In this document: piece by piece, positions 56,556 to 64,000 of the stretch
Position numbering within the stretch: position 1 is the stretch's first letter
Layout: each line of letters begins with the position of its first letter
Assembly: GCF_002003465.1 (NCBI RefSeq)
Contig: NZ_BDDQ01000002.1
Coordinates: 1-64,000, forward strand
Length of the DNA: 64,000 nt
Source: Caenibacillus caldisaponilyticus
GTDB taxonomy: Bacteria; Bacillota; Bacilli; Bacillales; Sporolactobacillaceae
Direction of reading: 5' to 3'
Translations under genes and position numbers: made by a program
The notes under the pieces: model-generated
What the model was told of the DNA's origin: nothing
The model's database searches: none
The model's input: the letters and a program-made list of their open reading frames with translations, nothing else

Positions 56556-58007
56556 TTACGATTTAATCTCCTTCAACAAGACGCGAAGCGCGGTTTGCAG
56601 TTGCAGGTCGTTCTTCGGATTTTTGACGGCATCCATGAGTTTTTCTTCCAGCTTGGTGGCGGTTGGGGCATCGATTTTGCCCGTGACGGAAAGACCGTTC
56701 GCTTTTTGGAAAGCCTTCACCGCCGTCACCGTGCCTTCGTCAAAATAACCGTCCGTCCGGCCGGGATTAAAACCGGCGCCCTTGAGCATCTTCTGGGCGT
56801 TGGCGATCTCCGCGTTGTTCATATCAAAGGTGAGCGCTTTGCCTTTGTCGACGACGAGCGGAGCCGCATAAAAGTAATCCGGTTCCTTGACTTTGACGGT
56901 CGGTTGGATGCCTTTTTTGTGGATCCAATGGCCGTCGGGGGTGAGCCATTTGAACATCGTCAACTTCAGCTCGCTTTTGTCGCTGAGCGTCACCCCTTGT
57001 TGCACGGTCCCCTTCCCGAACGTTTTCTCTCCGACCAACGGATAGCCGCCCGCTTCGTGCAGCGCGGCCGCCAAAATTTCCGACGCGGAGGCGCTGCCGC
57101 CGTCGATCAGCCCGACGATCGGGTACGGTTTTTTCCTTTTATTGTCCGTATAAATCGGGCGCTTCTTGCCGTTGCGGTCTTCGATTTGAACGATCGGCTT
57201 GGCGCTGGTGACCAGCCGGCCGGCGATGTTTTGCACTTTGTCCAAGTAACCGCCGGGGTTGCCGCGGACATCGATGATCAACCCGTCGATCCCTTGTTTT
57301 TCCAATTTGTAGAGCGCGGCATCGAATTCCTTGTCGGTTTTTTCATTAAAGGACGTGATTTCGATATAACCGAGATGTTTGCCGCTTTTGTCGAACATCT
57401 TGGAATGAACCGTCGCCAGCGGAATTTCGTCCCGCGTAATGTTGAATTCGAGCAGGTGGGAGACGCCCGGGCGTTTGACGACCAAGTGGACGACCGTCCC
57501 CTTTTTGCCTTTGATCATGGACACCGCTTCGGATAAACTTTTGCCTTCCAGCGATTTTCCGTCCACTTTCAAAATTTGGTCGTGCGGCCTGAGACCGGCC
57601 TTTTCGGCAGGCGAACCTTTGATCGGGGAGACGACGGTCACGATGCCGTTCACCTGTTGGACTTCCGCGCCGATGCCTTGGAAGGAAGAAGAGAGCGATT
57701 CCGTGAACGCGCTCGCCGACTTCGGATCCATGTAAGAGGAAAACGGGTCATTGAGCGCCTCGATCATACCCTGAATCGCGCCGTTCAACAGTTTGTCGTC
57801 ATCAACCTTTTTATAGTAGTTTTTATCGATAAAATGATAGAGCGACTCGATCTTTTGAATGTCGGCATCCGTTGCCTTTGACGGCGCCGCCGCAGGTACG
57901 TCCCGGCCGTCGCCTCCAAACCACGCCATCGCGCCGTACGTTCCTCCGGCGCCAACGAGGAAGGAGACGATCATGAGGAGCGCCACCATTTTTCCGCTGA
58001 ATTTCAC
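56556..58007 (-). CDS. ctpB: S41 carboxyl-terminal processing protease CtpB
   Basis: A 483-residue secreted or anchored protease. N-terminal membrane anchor (about 5-27), PDZ domain (about 100-175: GSPAEKAGLRPHDQILKVDGKSL), S41 core with LIIDVRGNPGGYLD and the catalytic Ser in GSASASEI and Lys in EKTFGKGTVQ, and a C-terminal peptidoglycan-binding domain (about 395-455: GAGFNPGRTDGYFDEGTVTAVKAFQKANG). In B. subtilis CtpB cleaves SpoIVFA to trigger sigma-K. GTG 58007 follows GGGGTGG. Confidence 0.93.
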   Translation of the reverse strand: MKFSGKMVALLMIVSFLVGAGGTYGAMAWFGGDGRDVPAAAPSKATDADIQKIESLYHFIDKNYYKKVDDDKLLNGAIQGMIEALNDPFSSYMDPKSASAFTESLSSSFQGIGAEVQQVNGIVTVVSPIKGSPAEKAGLRPHDQILKVDGKSLEGKSLSEAVSMIKGKKGTVVHLVVKRPGVSHLLEFNITRDEIPLATVHSKMFDKSGKHLGYIEITSFNEKTDKEFDAALYKLEKQGIDGLIIDVRGNPGGYLDKVQNIAGRLVTSAKPIVQIEDRNGKKRPIYTDNKRKKPYPIVGLIDGGSASASEILAAALHEAGGYPLVGEKTFGKGTVQQGVTLSDKSELKLTMFKWLTPDGHWIHKKGIQPTVKVKEPDYFYAAPLVVDKGKALTFDMNNAEIANAQKMLKGAGFNPGRTDGYFDEGTVTAVKAFQKANGLSVTGKIDAPTATKLEEKLMDAVKNPKNDLQLQTALRVLLKEIKS

Positions 58008-58174
58008 CGTTTTCTGCCACCCCTTTTATAAACGAAAATGCGTCGCGTTGTGATCACGGGCCGAACCGCCAGCCGGCGGAGCATTCGAATCCTCGTGTCG
58101 GGCGCTGCCGAATGGTTTGGCTCATCACACACGGCGCCCGCCCCGCGGTTGTTTGCCGCAACTCGTTTTTGCGG

Positions 58175-58211
58175 AAAGAAAGAGCATCACACCCAATGAT
58201 GCGATGCTCTT
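58175..58211 (-). terminator. Hairpin terminator after the M23 hydrolase gene
   Basis: On the minus strand AAGAGCATC ... GATGCTCTT followed by TCTTTC, about 85 bases after the stop of the gene at 58294. Confidence 0.6.
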
Positions 58212-58293
58212 CATCCACATCATCCGTACGGGGCCGCCCGCTACGGATTATTATACTATATGTTTGTACAACCGGGCCTATTCTCCGGTCATT

Positions 58294-59562
58294 TTACGGC
58301 AGATAATTTAATGGGTTGACAGAGCCTGGATGCTTTGCTCCCTCAGTAGGAGCAGCACGCCATGCACCAATATATACCTCAAAATGCAGGTGAAAGCCTG
58401 TCGATTCTCCTGTGCTACCAACATATCCAATCACTTGTCCAGCTGAAACGGTTTGGCCGTTTTGTACCAATCGTTTCTCCATATGTGCATAAACAGTCGT
58501 ATACTGTTGACCATTGATGTAATGGGAAATAAAGATACATTCCCCATAGCTGGAAGACCTATATGAACGGGCTACAACGCCGGAGGCCGCCGCAACAACG
58601 GGTGTACCTTCTTTCGCTGCTATATCAATACCGGAATGAAAACCGCCATCACGGGGGCCAAAACCAGAACTAATAGCCCCAGAAGTCGGCCAGATAAACA
58701 GACCTTTTCCATGATGTACATTACTCGTTCCACCGCCAGAAACTCCATCCACGCGGTGAGTCTTGTGTTTATTCGACTGTTCTTGTTTCCAAAGCTCATA
58801 AGCCTTTTGCGCCGCCGCTTTTTGCGCGGCCAAGTTTTCGGCGATCTCTTGCTTGCTCATGACGAGTTTTTCAAGATGCTTTTCGTCTTCTTTCAACTGG
58901 GCCAAGAGCGCTTTATGTTGCGCTTTTTTGTCGGCAAGCGATTGCTGCAGCGCGCGCAAATCCGCATAATCCTTTTGCAAATCGGCCAACTGGCTTTCCA
59001 CCTGCGTCTCTTTGGCTTCCAATCTCGCTTTATCGGCTTTTTGGGCGTTCAAAATCCTTTTGTCTTGATCCACAATGGTGTTCAAGGCGAGCACCCGGGT
59101 GACGAAATCGCCGAAGCTTTTCGCGCCAAGCAGCACTTGCAAATAGTCGATGGAACCTCCGTTTATGTACATGGAGCGGACGCGTTCTTTCAAAAGTTTA
59201 TCGCGTTCCGCGATGCGCACCTTCGTATCGGCGATGTCCTTTTTCAAGGCCTCGATCTGTGTTTTTGTCCGGCTGATGTCGTCTTGTTTGGCCTGGATCT
59301 TGTCGGTCGTCGACTGAATCTCGTGATCCAAATCGGCAATCTCGTCGTTGATATTCTTTTGCTTCGACCGGTTTTCGTTCAGTTGGTCTTTCGTGCGGTT
59401 GATCTCATTTTGGTTTTGTTCCTGCTTTTTTTCGATTTCGTTAACCTTTTGCTTCAAACTTTCGCCGGTATTCGCACGGGCGGCGCCGGCCCCGACCGCG
59501 CCGATCGCCGTCGTGACCGTGATGCCGACCGCCAATGCCCGGCGCATCCAACGCGCTGCCAT
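58294..59562 (-). CDS. Coiled-coil M23 peptidoglycan hydrolase (EnvC/PcsB-like, FtsEX partner)
   Basis: A 422-residue exported protein. Signal peptide to about residue 31, long coiled coils (about 33-265, rich in KQ/E heptads), then an M23 endopeptidase domain (about 300-400) with zinc ligands in HSGIDIAA and HLHFEV. ATG 59562 follows GGGGGAAG. It lies 22 bases after ftsX, like PcsB and EnvC, whose activity is gated by FtsEX; in B. subtilis that role belongs to CwlO. The DNA of the M23 domain (58321-58800) has about 47% GC by my count, lowest around 58381-58560, below the neighbours. Confidence 0.88.
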   Translation of the reverse strand: MAARWMRRALAVGITVTTAIGAVGAGAARANTGESLKQKVNEIEKKQEQNQNEINRTKDQLNENRSKQKNINDEIADLDHEIQSTTDKIQAKQDDISRTKTQIEALKKDIADTKVRIAERDKLLKERVRSMYINGGSIDYLQVLLGAKSFGDFVTRVLALNTIVDQDKRILNAQKADKARLEAKETQVESQLADLQKDYADLRALQQSLADKKAQHKALLAQLKEDEKHLEKLVMSKQEIAENLAAQKAAAQKAYELWKQEQSNKHKTHRVDGVSGGGTSNVHHGKGLFIWPTSGAISSGFGPRDGGFHSGIDIAAKEGTPVVAAASGVVARSYRSSSYGECIFISHYINGQQYTTVYAHMEKRLVQNGQTVSAGQVIGYVGSTGESTGFHLHFEVYIGAWRAAPTEGAKHPGSVNPLNYLP

Positions 59563-59584
59563 CTTCCTCCCCCTTATATGAATC

Positions 59585-60487
59585 TTAAACCTTCAAAAAC
59601 TTGCGGACCGAAGTCAAGCTGCCCCAGACGCCGATGACCGCTCCGAGCAACACCAAAAGCCCGCCTAAATAAAGCGTCATTTTTTCATACGGAATGAGCT
59701 TGACAAATAAATAAGTTTGGTAGTTTTTGCCGATGAACCAATCATAGACTTGATGATAACCGATCGCGATCAGCAAAAACGGAATGATGGAACCGAGGAC
59801 GCCGAGCATCAATCCTTCGATGAAGTACGGCCAACGGACAAAAGCGTCGGTCGCACCGACGAGCTTCATGATCTCGATTTCGCGGCGCCGCGCGACGATG
59901 GTCAGTTTGATCGTGTTGGCGATTAAGAAAATCGACGTAAAGAGCAAGCCGACGATTAACACCAGGCCGATGTTGCGCAGGATGTCAACGACGTGAAACA
60001 GCTTTTCGACATAGTCTCTGCCGTAGTTCACTTCATCGACGTAATTCAACTCTTTGGCGGCTTTGGCGACGTCGATCGTTTCTTTCGGTTTATCCGTTTT
60101 CACGACAAAAGCGTCGGGGAGCGGGTTTTCTTTTCCTTTCATCGATTTGAAAACGTCGCCGTCATCCCCCATGCTCTTGATGAAGTCTTCCAAGCCTTGT
60201 TCCTTGGAAACAAACGTGACGCTCTTGACATGGCTCAACTGCTGCAGTTGGTTTTTGAGCGTTTCCTGCTGTTCCTTCGTCGCCGTCCGATCGATGAAGA
60301 CGCGAACTTCCACGTTGTTTTCGACTTGGCTCGCAATCGAATTCAGATTTAACATCACGGTCAAAAACAGTCCGACCAACAAGAGGGCGACGGTGACCGC
60401 ACTGATCGACGCGAACGTCATCCAGCCGTTACGCCCGAGACTTTTTGCCCCTTCCTTGGCGTGCCGCATCAACGTCCTAAGCTTCAT
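59585..60487 (-). CDS. ftsX: Cell-division ABC transporter permease FtsX
   Basis: A 300-residue protein with the FtsX plan: one N-terminal hydrophobic segment (about 22-45), an extracytoplasmic domain to about 170, then three segments with REIEIMKLVGATDAFVRWPYFIEG near the first loop. ATG 60487 follows GGGGGA at eight bases and overlaps the ftsE end by 11 bases. With FtsE it transmits cytoplasmic signals to the hydrolase encoded next (58294-59562). Confidence 0.95.
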   Translation of the reverse strand: MKLRTLMRHAKEGAKSLGRNGWMTFASISAVTVALLLVGLFLTVMLNLNSIASQVENNVEVRVFIDRTATKEQQETLKNQLQQLSHVKSVTFVSKEQGLEDFIKSMGDDGDVFKSMKGKENPLPDAFVVKTDKPKETIDVAKAAKELNYVDEVNYGRDYVEKLFHVVDILRNIGLVLIVGLLFTSIFLIANTIKLTIVARRREIEIMKLVGATDAFVRWPYFIEGLMLGVLGSIIPFLLIAIGYHQVYDWFIGKNYQTYLFVKLIPYEKMTLYLGGLLVLLGAVIGVWGSLTSVRKFLKV

Positions 60488-61172
60488 AACCGTATTCCCC
60501 CTGCTCGTCATCGCGAACGATCATGCCGCTTTCAATGGCGATGACGCGCTTCACCATGCGGTTCACGATTTCTTTGTTATGGGTGGCCATAACGACCGTC
60601 GTGCCGTTGTTATTAATGCGTTCAAAGATTTCCATAATCGTCCACGCATTTTCAGGATCGAGGTTGCCCGTGGGTTCGTCGGCAACGACCACGGTCGGAT
60701 TGTTGACGATGGAACGGGCAATGGATACGCGCTGCTGCTCGCCTCCCGACAGCTCATTGGGGAAGGAACGCGCTTTATGTTTGAGATTGACGAGATCGAG
60801 CACTTCCATGACTTTTTTTCGTATATTCCTGGGGTTCTCTTCAATGACTTCCAACGCGAAGGCGATGTTTTCATAGACGGTCAATTTCGGAAGAAGTTTA
60901 AAATCTTGAAAGACAACCCCGATTTTGCGGCGCAAAAAGGGAATTTGTTTTTGCTTCAGCTTGGTGATGTCCGTGCCGTCAATAAAAATTTTGCCGCGCG
61001 TCGGCAGTTCTTCCCGATACATCATTTTAATGAACGTCGATTTCCCGGAACCGCTCGGCCCGACGATATAGACAAATTCGCCTTTATCAATGTGGACGCT
61101 GATGCCGTTGACAGCCATGACGCCGTTGGCATACGACTTCCACACATCCTGCATTTCGATCAAATCGATCAC
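60477..61172 (-). CDS. ftsE: Cell-division ATP-binding protein FtsE
   Basis: A 231-residue ABC ATPase: Walker A GPSGSGKS at 38-45, Q-loop VVFQDFKLLPKLTVYEN, signature LSGGEQQR, Walker [14 protein letters not shown] and switch MATHNKEI. The start is GTG 61172 with GAGGCTGGGAA in front. It is the first gene of the ftsE-ftsX-M23 unit; ctpB and minJ follow. A -10 like TATAAT lies at 61468-61473, so the leader may be almost 300 nt. Confidence 0.96.
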   Translation of the reverse strand: MIDLIEMQDVWKSYANGVMAVNGISVHIDKGEFVYIVGPSGSGKSTFIKMMYREELPTRGKIFIDGTDITKLKQKQIPFLRRKIGVVFQDFKLLPKLTVYENIAFALEVIEENPRNIRKKVMEVLDLVNLKHKARSFPNELSGGEQQRVSIARSIVNNPTVVVADEPTGNLDPENAWTIMEIFERINNNGTTVVMATHNKEIVNRMVKRVIAIESGMIVRDDEQGEYGYEA

Positions 61173-61936
61173 TTCCCAGCCTCATATGTATATCCATTCA
61201 TCGGAAATCTCGATTGACGAGTGATGGGCCGCTTAAAGGAGATAAGTGCGCCCGTGGTCAAGATCTCGCCGCCTTCCAAGTGGGGAAGCGCCCTCTACAA
61301 GCGCCCGTCGGCGGCCTGATCTTATGAAAATAACGATGCGATCGCTGATAGCGAGATGATGAGGCGGCCTTGCCGAACATCCGGCCGGCCGGCAACGGTG
61401 AACTTGCTACTTAACTAAAATGGTAAATTACTAACTTACTAACACAGTTATTAATCTTACTAGGGTTATTATAACACCCTCATGTGACAAGTTAAGACAA
61501 AGTTTTATTACATTTGTATTTCAAGGGATGTAGAAAAGGATCGATTCGTGGACCTGTCGCCAAAAAGTGAATGGCGGCGTTTCGCTTGTTCATGCACAGC
61601 CGCCGCCGGATGCGGCGCACGTGCATCGGACGGGGCTGAATCCCCGACTAAGCGGAGCGTTGCCGCCGAATCCGCCCGAAAAACCCTAATTATCCAACGC
61701 GGAAGTCTATGAAACACGCAGCATCACTAAACTCCCGCAGAAAAACGCAAATTTTTCCACTTTCTTTTGTGCCACGCGATTGGCTGCCGAAGCGGATGGA
61801 AAATACGACGGTTCGGCAGCCATGTGAGACCTATCCAATAGCCGAAAGAGTCGGGAGGGAGTACGCGGGAGGGCGGAACGCACAACGGCCGCCTTTTCCG
61901 CATAAAATGATAAAAATTCATGTGGGAGGTCACTTT
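61173..61936. other. Long regulatory region upstream of ftsE
   Basis: No coding frame. An AT-rich island at about 61410-61500 carries TATAAT on the minus strand (61473-61468) with a poor -35 (TTAACT, 16 bases away) and the repeats TTACTAA at 61428 and 61436 and TTACTAG at 61457. The rest is GC-rich and unrecognised. Confidence 0.5.
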
Positions 61937-62119
61937 ATGGAAGAAAGGAAGGAAACCCGTTTTATGGAGGCGGAGCTCCCGCTCGGAACCGCCCTTAATC
62001 CCGGCGTTATGATCATAAACGAGCGGCAAACGGACGCCGTTGGCGAGCGCTTAACGCCCGAGCCGATCTTTCCGAACGCCACCCATGAAAGACCGTCTCC
62101 GTTCGGCGAACATTCATAA
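61937..62119 (+). CDS. Small acidic protein, unknown function
   Basis: A 60-residue hydrophilic protein starting MEERKETRFMEAELPLGTALNPGVMI-NERQTD. There is no signal peptide or known family. ATG 61937 has a strong GGGAGG seven bases upstream. It stands alone on the plus strand between ftsE and the YitT gene. Low complexity is absent, and the coding potential rests on the binding site, so I am only moderately sure. Confidence 0.5.
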   Translation: MEERKETRFMEAELPLGTALNPGVMIINERQTDAVGERLTPEPIFPNATHERPSPFGEHS

Positions 62120-62488
62120 GCATTCCTCAATGCAACTACAGGGGATAGACCGGTTATAAAAACGCATTTAGCCCGAGCAAGGCTTAGAAACCCGCACAAG
62201 AGCGGGCCTCTCGCCAAATCAAAGGCGCTTTCCATCCCAAAGGGCACGGCGGGCTGGGAAAAGGATGCGCCGGTCGACCGTTAAAAAAACATGCGCATCC
62301 CTTTATAAGGAGACCGGTTCCGTTCAGCACCCCGCCGCGCGTGGCGAATCCTTTACCAGAAAAGACCGATCCTCTTCAGAAGCGTGGCTGCCCGCCTTCA
62401 TGGTTTGAAACCATCCGACTGACACAATGTATTTTTTAGGATGTTTTCTTCAACAAGCGTGCTCGCCGAGCAAAGGACGACCGCGCCG
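62120..62488. other. Gene-free stretch downstream of the YitT-family gene
   Basis: A weak minus-strand terminator-like hairpin CCCGC-tcttgt-GCGGG-TTT lies near 62192-62207, too far from the YitT stop to be assigned with confidence. No other feature. Confidence 0.4.
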
Positions 62489-63370
62489 TCAGAGGGAGCG
62501 CTTAAATCCTTCGCCGAGCACTTCGGTCGCCTGCGTGACGATCACAAACGCTTTCGGGTCCACTTCTTTGACGAGCTGTTTCAGCTTGGTGATCTCGTTT
62601 TGCGAAACGACGCACAACAAGACCGGGCGCGGATGATCGGTGTAACCGCCGATGCCTTCCAATCGCGTGACGCCCCGATCAATCTCGGACAAAATTTTCG
62701 GCCGCAGCTCGTTTTGCCGCTCGGAAATGATGAACGCCATTTTAGAGGTGCTCATCCCCATTTGCACGATGTCGATCGTCTTGCCGGTCAAATACATGCC
62801 GACGAGAGCATAGAGGGCGCTTTCCAAAGACAGGGTGAGCGCCGAGGCGAGGACGATCATGCCGTCGATGGCGGCCACCGAAACCCCTAATGAAATGCCC
62901 GTATATTTGTTCACGATCTGCGCCGCGAGGTCGGTTCCTCCAGTCGACGCCTTGCCGCGGAAGACGATTCCGAGGCCAAGCCCGACGCCGATGCCGCCGA
63001 AGATCGCCCCCAGAAGGGGATTGGACGTCGCCGGCGGCCAACCCGCCGTTAAATGGACGACGAGCGGAAGAAACAGCGTTCCGATCAACGTTTTTAACGC
63101 ATATTGAAAATAGCCGAAGCGCGAGCCCAATAGGAGAATGCCGCTAATATAAAGAGGAATATTCAACGCCCATTGGACATAAGAAGGTTCAAATCCGACC
63201 GTCCAGTGCAAAATCGTACTGATGCCGCTGACGCCGCCGGAAGCGATTTTATTCGGCAGAAGAAAGGCATTAAACGCCAAGCCGACGATGGCGGATCCCG
63301 CCAGGACGCAAACATAATCCATGACCAAGCGCATCCGCGCGGAAAGCTGAGGTTGTCGTTTTTTTCGCAT
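62489..63370 (-). CDS. YitT-family membrane protein (YvjA type)
   Basis: A 293-residue protein with five or six hydrophobic segments in the first 200 residues, including the family signature FLLPNKIASGGVSGISTIL and KASTGGTDLAA, and a C-terminal soluble DUF2179 domain (about 215-290: RPVLLCVVSQNEITKLKQLVKEVDPKAFV). The function is unknown; relatives have been linked to transport. ATG 63370 follows AGGTGAC. The position near ftsEX matches B. subtilis yvjA. Confidence 0.9.
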   Translation of the reverse strand: MRKKRQPQLSARMRLVMDYVCVLAGSAIVGLAFNAFLLPNKIASGGVSGISTILHWTVGFEPSYVQWALNIPLYISGILLLGSRFGYFQYALKTLIGTLFLPLVVHLTAGWPPATSNPLLGAIFGGIGVGLGLGIVFRGKASTGGTDLAAQIVNKYTGISLGVSVAAIDGMIVLASALTLSLESALYALVGMYLTGKTIDIVQMGMSTSKMAFIISERQNELRPKILSEIDRGVTRLEGIGGYTDHPRPVLLCVVSQNEITKLKQLVKEVDPKAFVIVTQATEVLGEGFKRSL

Positions 63371-63589
63371 CGTTCATAGTCACCTGATATTAAAAGATAA
63401 TTAAAAGTCATCGCGTTTTTTCGATGGGTTTGTCCAACAACAAACTATAGCCGCAGCCGATGGCGCTGTCAAACCCCACCGCGCCTATAACGATGCCGTG
63501 CCGCCTCTCCCCGCTGCGCTTTCCTGTTTTCCATTCATGCGCAGGGGACTTTGGCATCGATCATACACCTCGTTTTTCAATGAACGCGG

Positions 63590-63628
63590 CAAAAACGAAT
63601 AAAGCCCTCGCCGCATATCGGCGAAGGC
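63590..63628 (-). terminator. Rho-independent terminator of the sugar ABC ATPase gene
   Basis: On the minus strand GCCTTCGCCG-atatg-CGGCGAGGGC is followed by TTTATTCGTTTTT, 70 bases after the stop at 63700. The rest of 63371-63699 shows no gene. Confidence 0.85.
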
Positions 63629-63699
63629 TCAAACAACAATCGCCTGCTCGCTTATGGTTCTCTCCTCACGCTTGTCTACCCACGATCAACCGTGCCGGT

Positions 63700-64000
63700 T
63701 CACTCACCCGCAGCGCTTTCGATCATGTCGAAATCGATGCGGCGGCCCTCTTCGTCAAAATAAAGGACGTGCTCCCAGTCGATGCGCACACCGACCTTTT
63801 GCCCTTCATTCACCGGAACGCTTTCATGACTGCGGACGCGCAAGGTGTGCGGGCCGTAGGTTAACGTGTAAATGTATTCATATCCGAGCGCTTCGATGAC
63901 CGTTACGTTTGCCACAAAATTATGGTCCCCGTTTAAATCCGGTGTCAAAGCCAAATGTTCGGGGCGGACGCTTAAAGTGAACGACCGGTCGTCGTGGCGC
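63700..64000 (-). CDS. Sugar ABC transporter ATP-binding protein (MsmX/UgpC type), C-terminal part
   Basis: Only the last 99 codons are in the window; the frame is open to the edge. The visible part is the TOBE/OB-fold regulatory domain of MalK-like ATPases: RSFTLSVRPEHLAL, VTVIEALGYEYIYTLTYG, SVPVNEGQKVGVRIDWEHVLYFDEEGRRI. The ATPase core lies outside. Such ATPases energise several sugar importers in Bacilli. The TTG near 63954 is internal, not a start. Confidence 0.88.
   Translation of the reverse strand, partial: RHDDRSFTLSVRPEHLALTPDLNGDHNFVANVTVIEALGYEYIYTLTYGPHTLRVRSHESVPVNEGQKVGVRIDWEHVLYFDEEGRRIDFDMIESAAGE

Overview
The window is a chromosomal segment from a Gram-positive, spore-forming member of the Bacillaceae with GC in the mid-50s by eye. 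The gene order closely follows the yv- region of Bacillus subtilis (secG-est-rnr-smpB-ssrA; cggR-gapA-pgk-tpiA-gpmI-eno; clpP; crh-whiA-yvcK-rapZ-yvcI; trxB-yvcD; hprK-yvoD-ppaX-yvoF; uvrBA; minJ-ctpB-ftsXE-yvjA). Several proteins look like those of thermophilic relatives: the esterase matches Geobacillus Est30, including its catalytic residue spacing. A Geobacillus or Caldibacillus-like organism is my best guess, from gene content and composition only.

Layout. 1-573: right end of an IS3-family element, just beyond the tmRNA gene. 616-3059: ssrA and smpB, with a DUF5694-type gene between them on the other strand. 3177-4443: Dabb-domain protein and a Cof-type HAD phosphatase. 4577-9660: a trehalose PTS operon (EIIA-treP-treA-treR), with a sigma-A promoter, two TreR operators and a cre-like site, lying between rnr and smpB. 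9827-13439: rnr, esterase and secG. 13568-14725: a GerPC-like protein and a Gly/Pro-rich membrane protein. 14846-22056: the hexacistronic glycolytic operon with a CggR operator; pgk carries a one-base frameshift. 22305-24842: glutaredoxin-like protein, CorA with a small upstream gene, GrpB-family protein. 24929-26462: two identical tRNA-Arg(CCG) genes flanking two small repeat-family proteins that resemble spore GerPA/GerPF types.

26618-34874 is the most accessory-looking part: a large FtsX-type ABC permease, a decayed and an intact copy of one lipoprotein, the ABC ATPase, then a TetR-type regulator and an MFS exporter with TGAC-N6-GTCA operators. 35206-43156 returns to core genes: CtsR-controlled clpP, crh, whiA, yvcK, rapZ, a Nudix gene, trxB and a TPR protein. 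43513-48459 holds a Ca/H antiporter, a cluster of GGGGGAC palindromes, yvoF, ppaX, yvoD and hprK; lgt, normally next to hprK, is missing. 48710-63370 holds YvlD- and PspC-type membrane proteins, LexA-controlled uvrBA, minJ, ctpB, a coiled-coil M23 hydrolase, ftsX, ftsE and a YitT-family gene. The window ends inside a MsmX/UgpC-type sugar ABC ATPase.

How the parts fit. Carbon control recurs: HPrK can phosphorylate Crh at Ser46 (Gln15 shows this is Crh, not HPr), and cre-like sites lie at the tre promoter and near crh. CggR controls central glycolysis, and YvcK and RapZ belong to cell-wall precursor and carbon regulation. A second theme is the cell envelope and division: FtsEX with its M23 hydrolase, CtpB, MinJ and WhiA. 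A third is quality control: tmRNA, SmpB, RNase R, ClpP and UvrAB. I found no CRISPR array, no phage region and no clear new defence system. The most unusual items are the pgk frameshift, the GGGGGAC palindromes read into two coding ends, the lipoprotein duplication inside the ABC locus, the missing lgt, and the small repeat-family proteins between duplicated tRNA genes.
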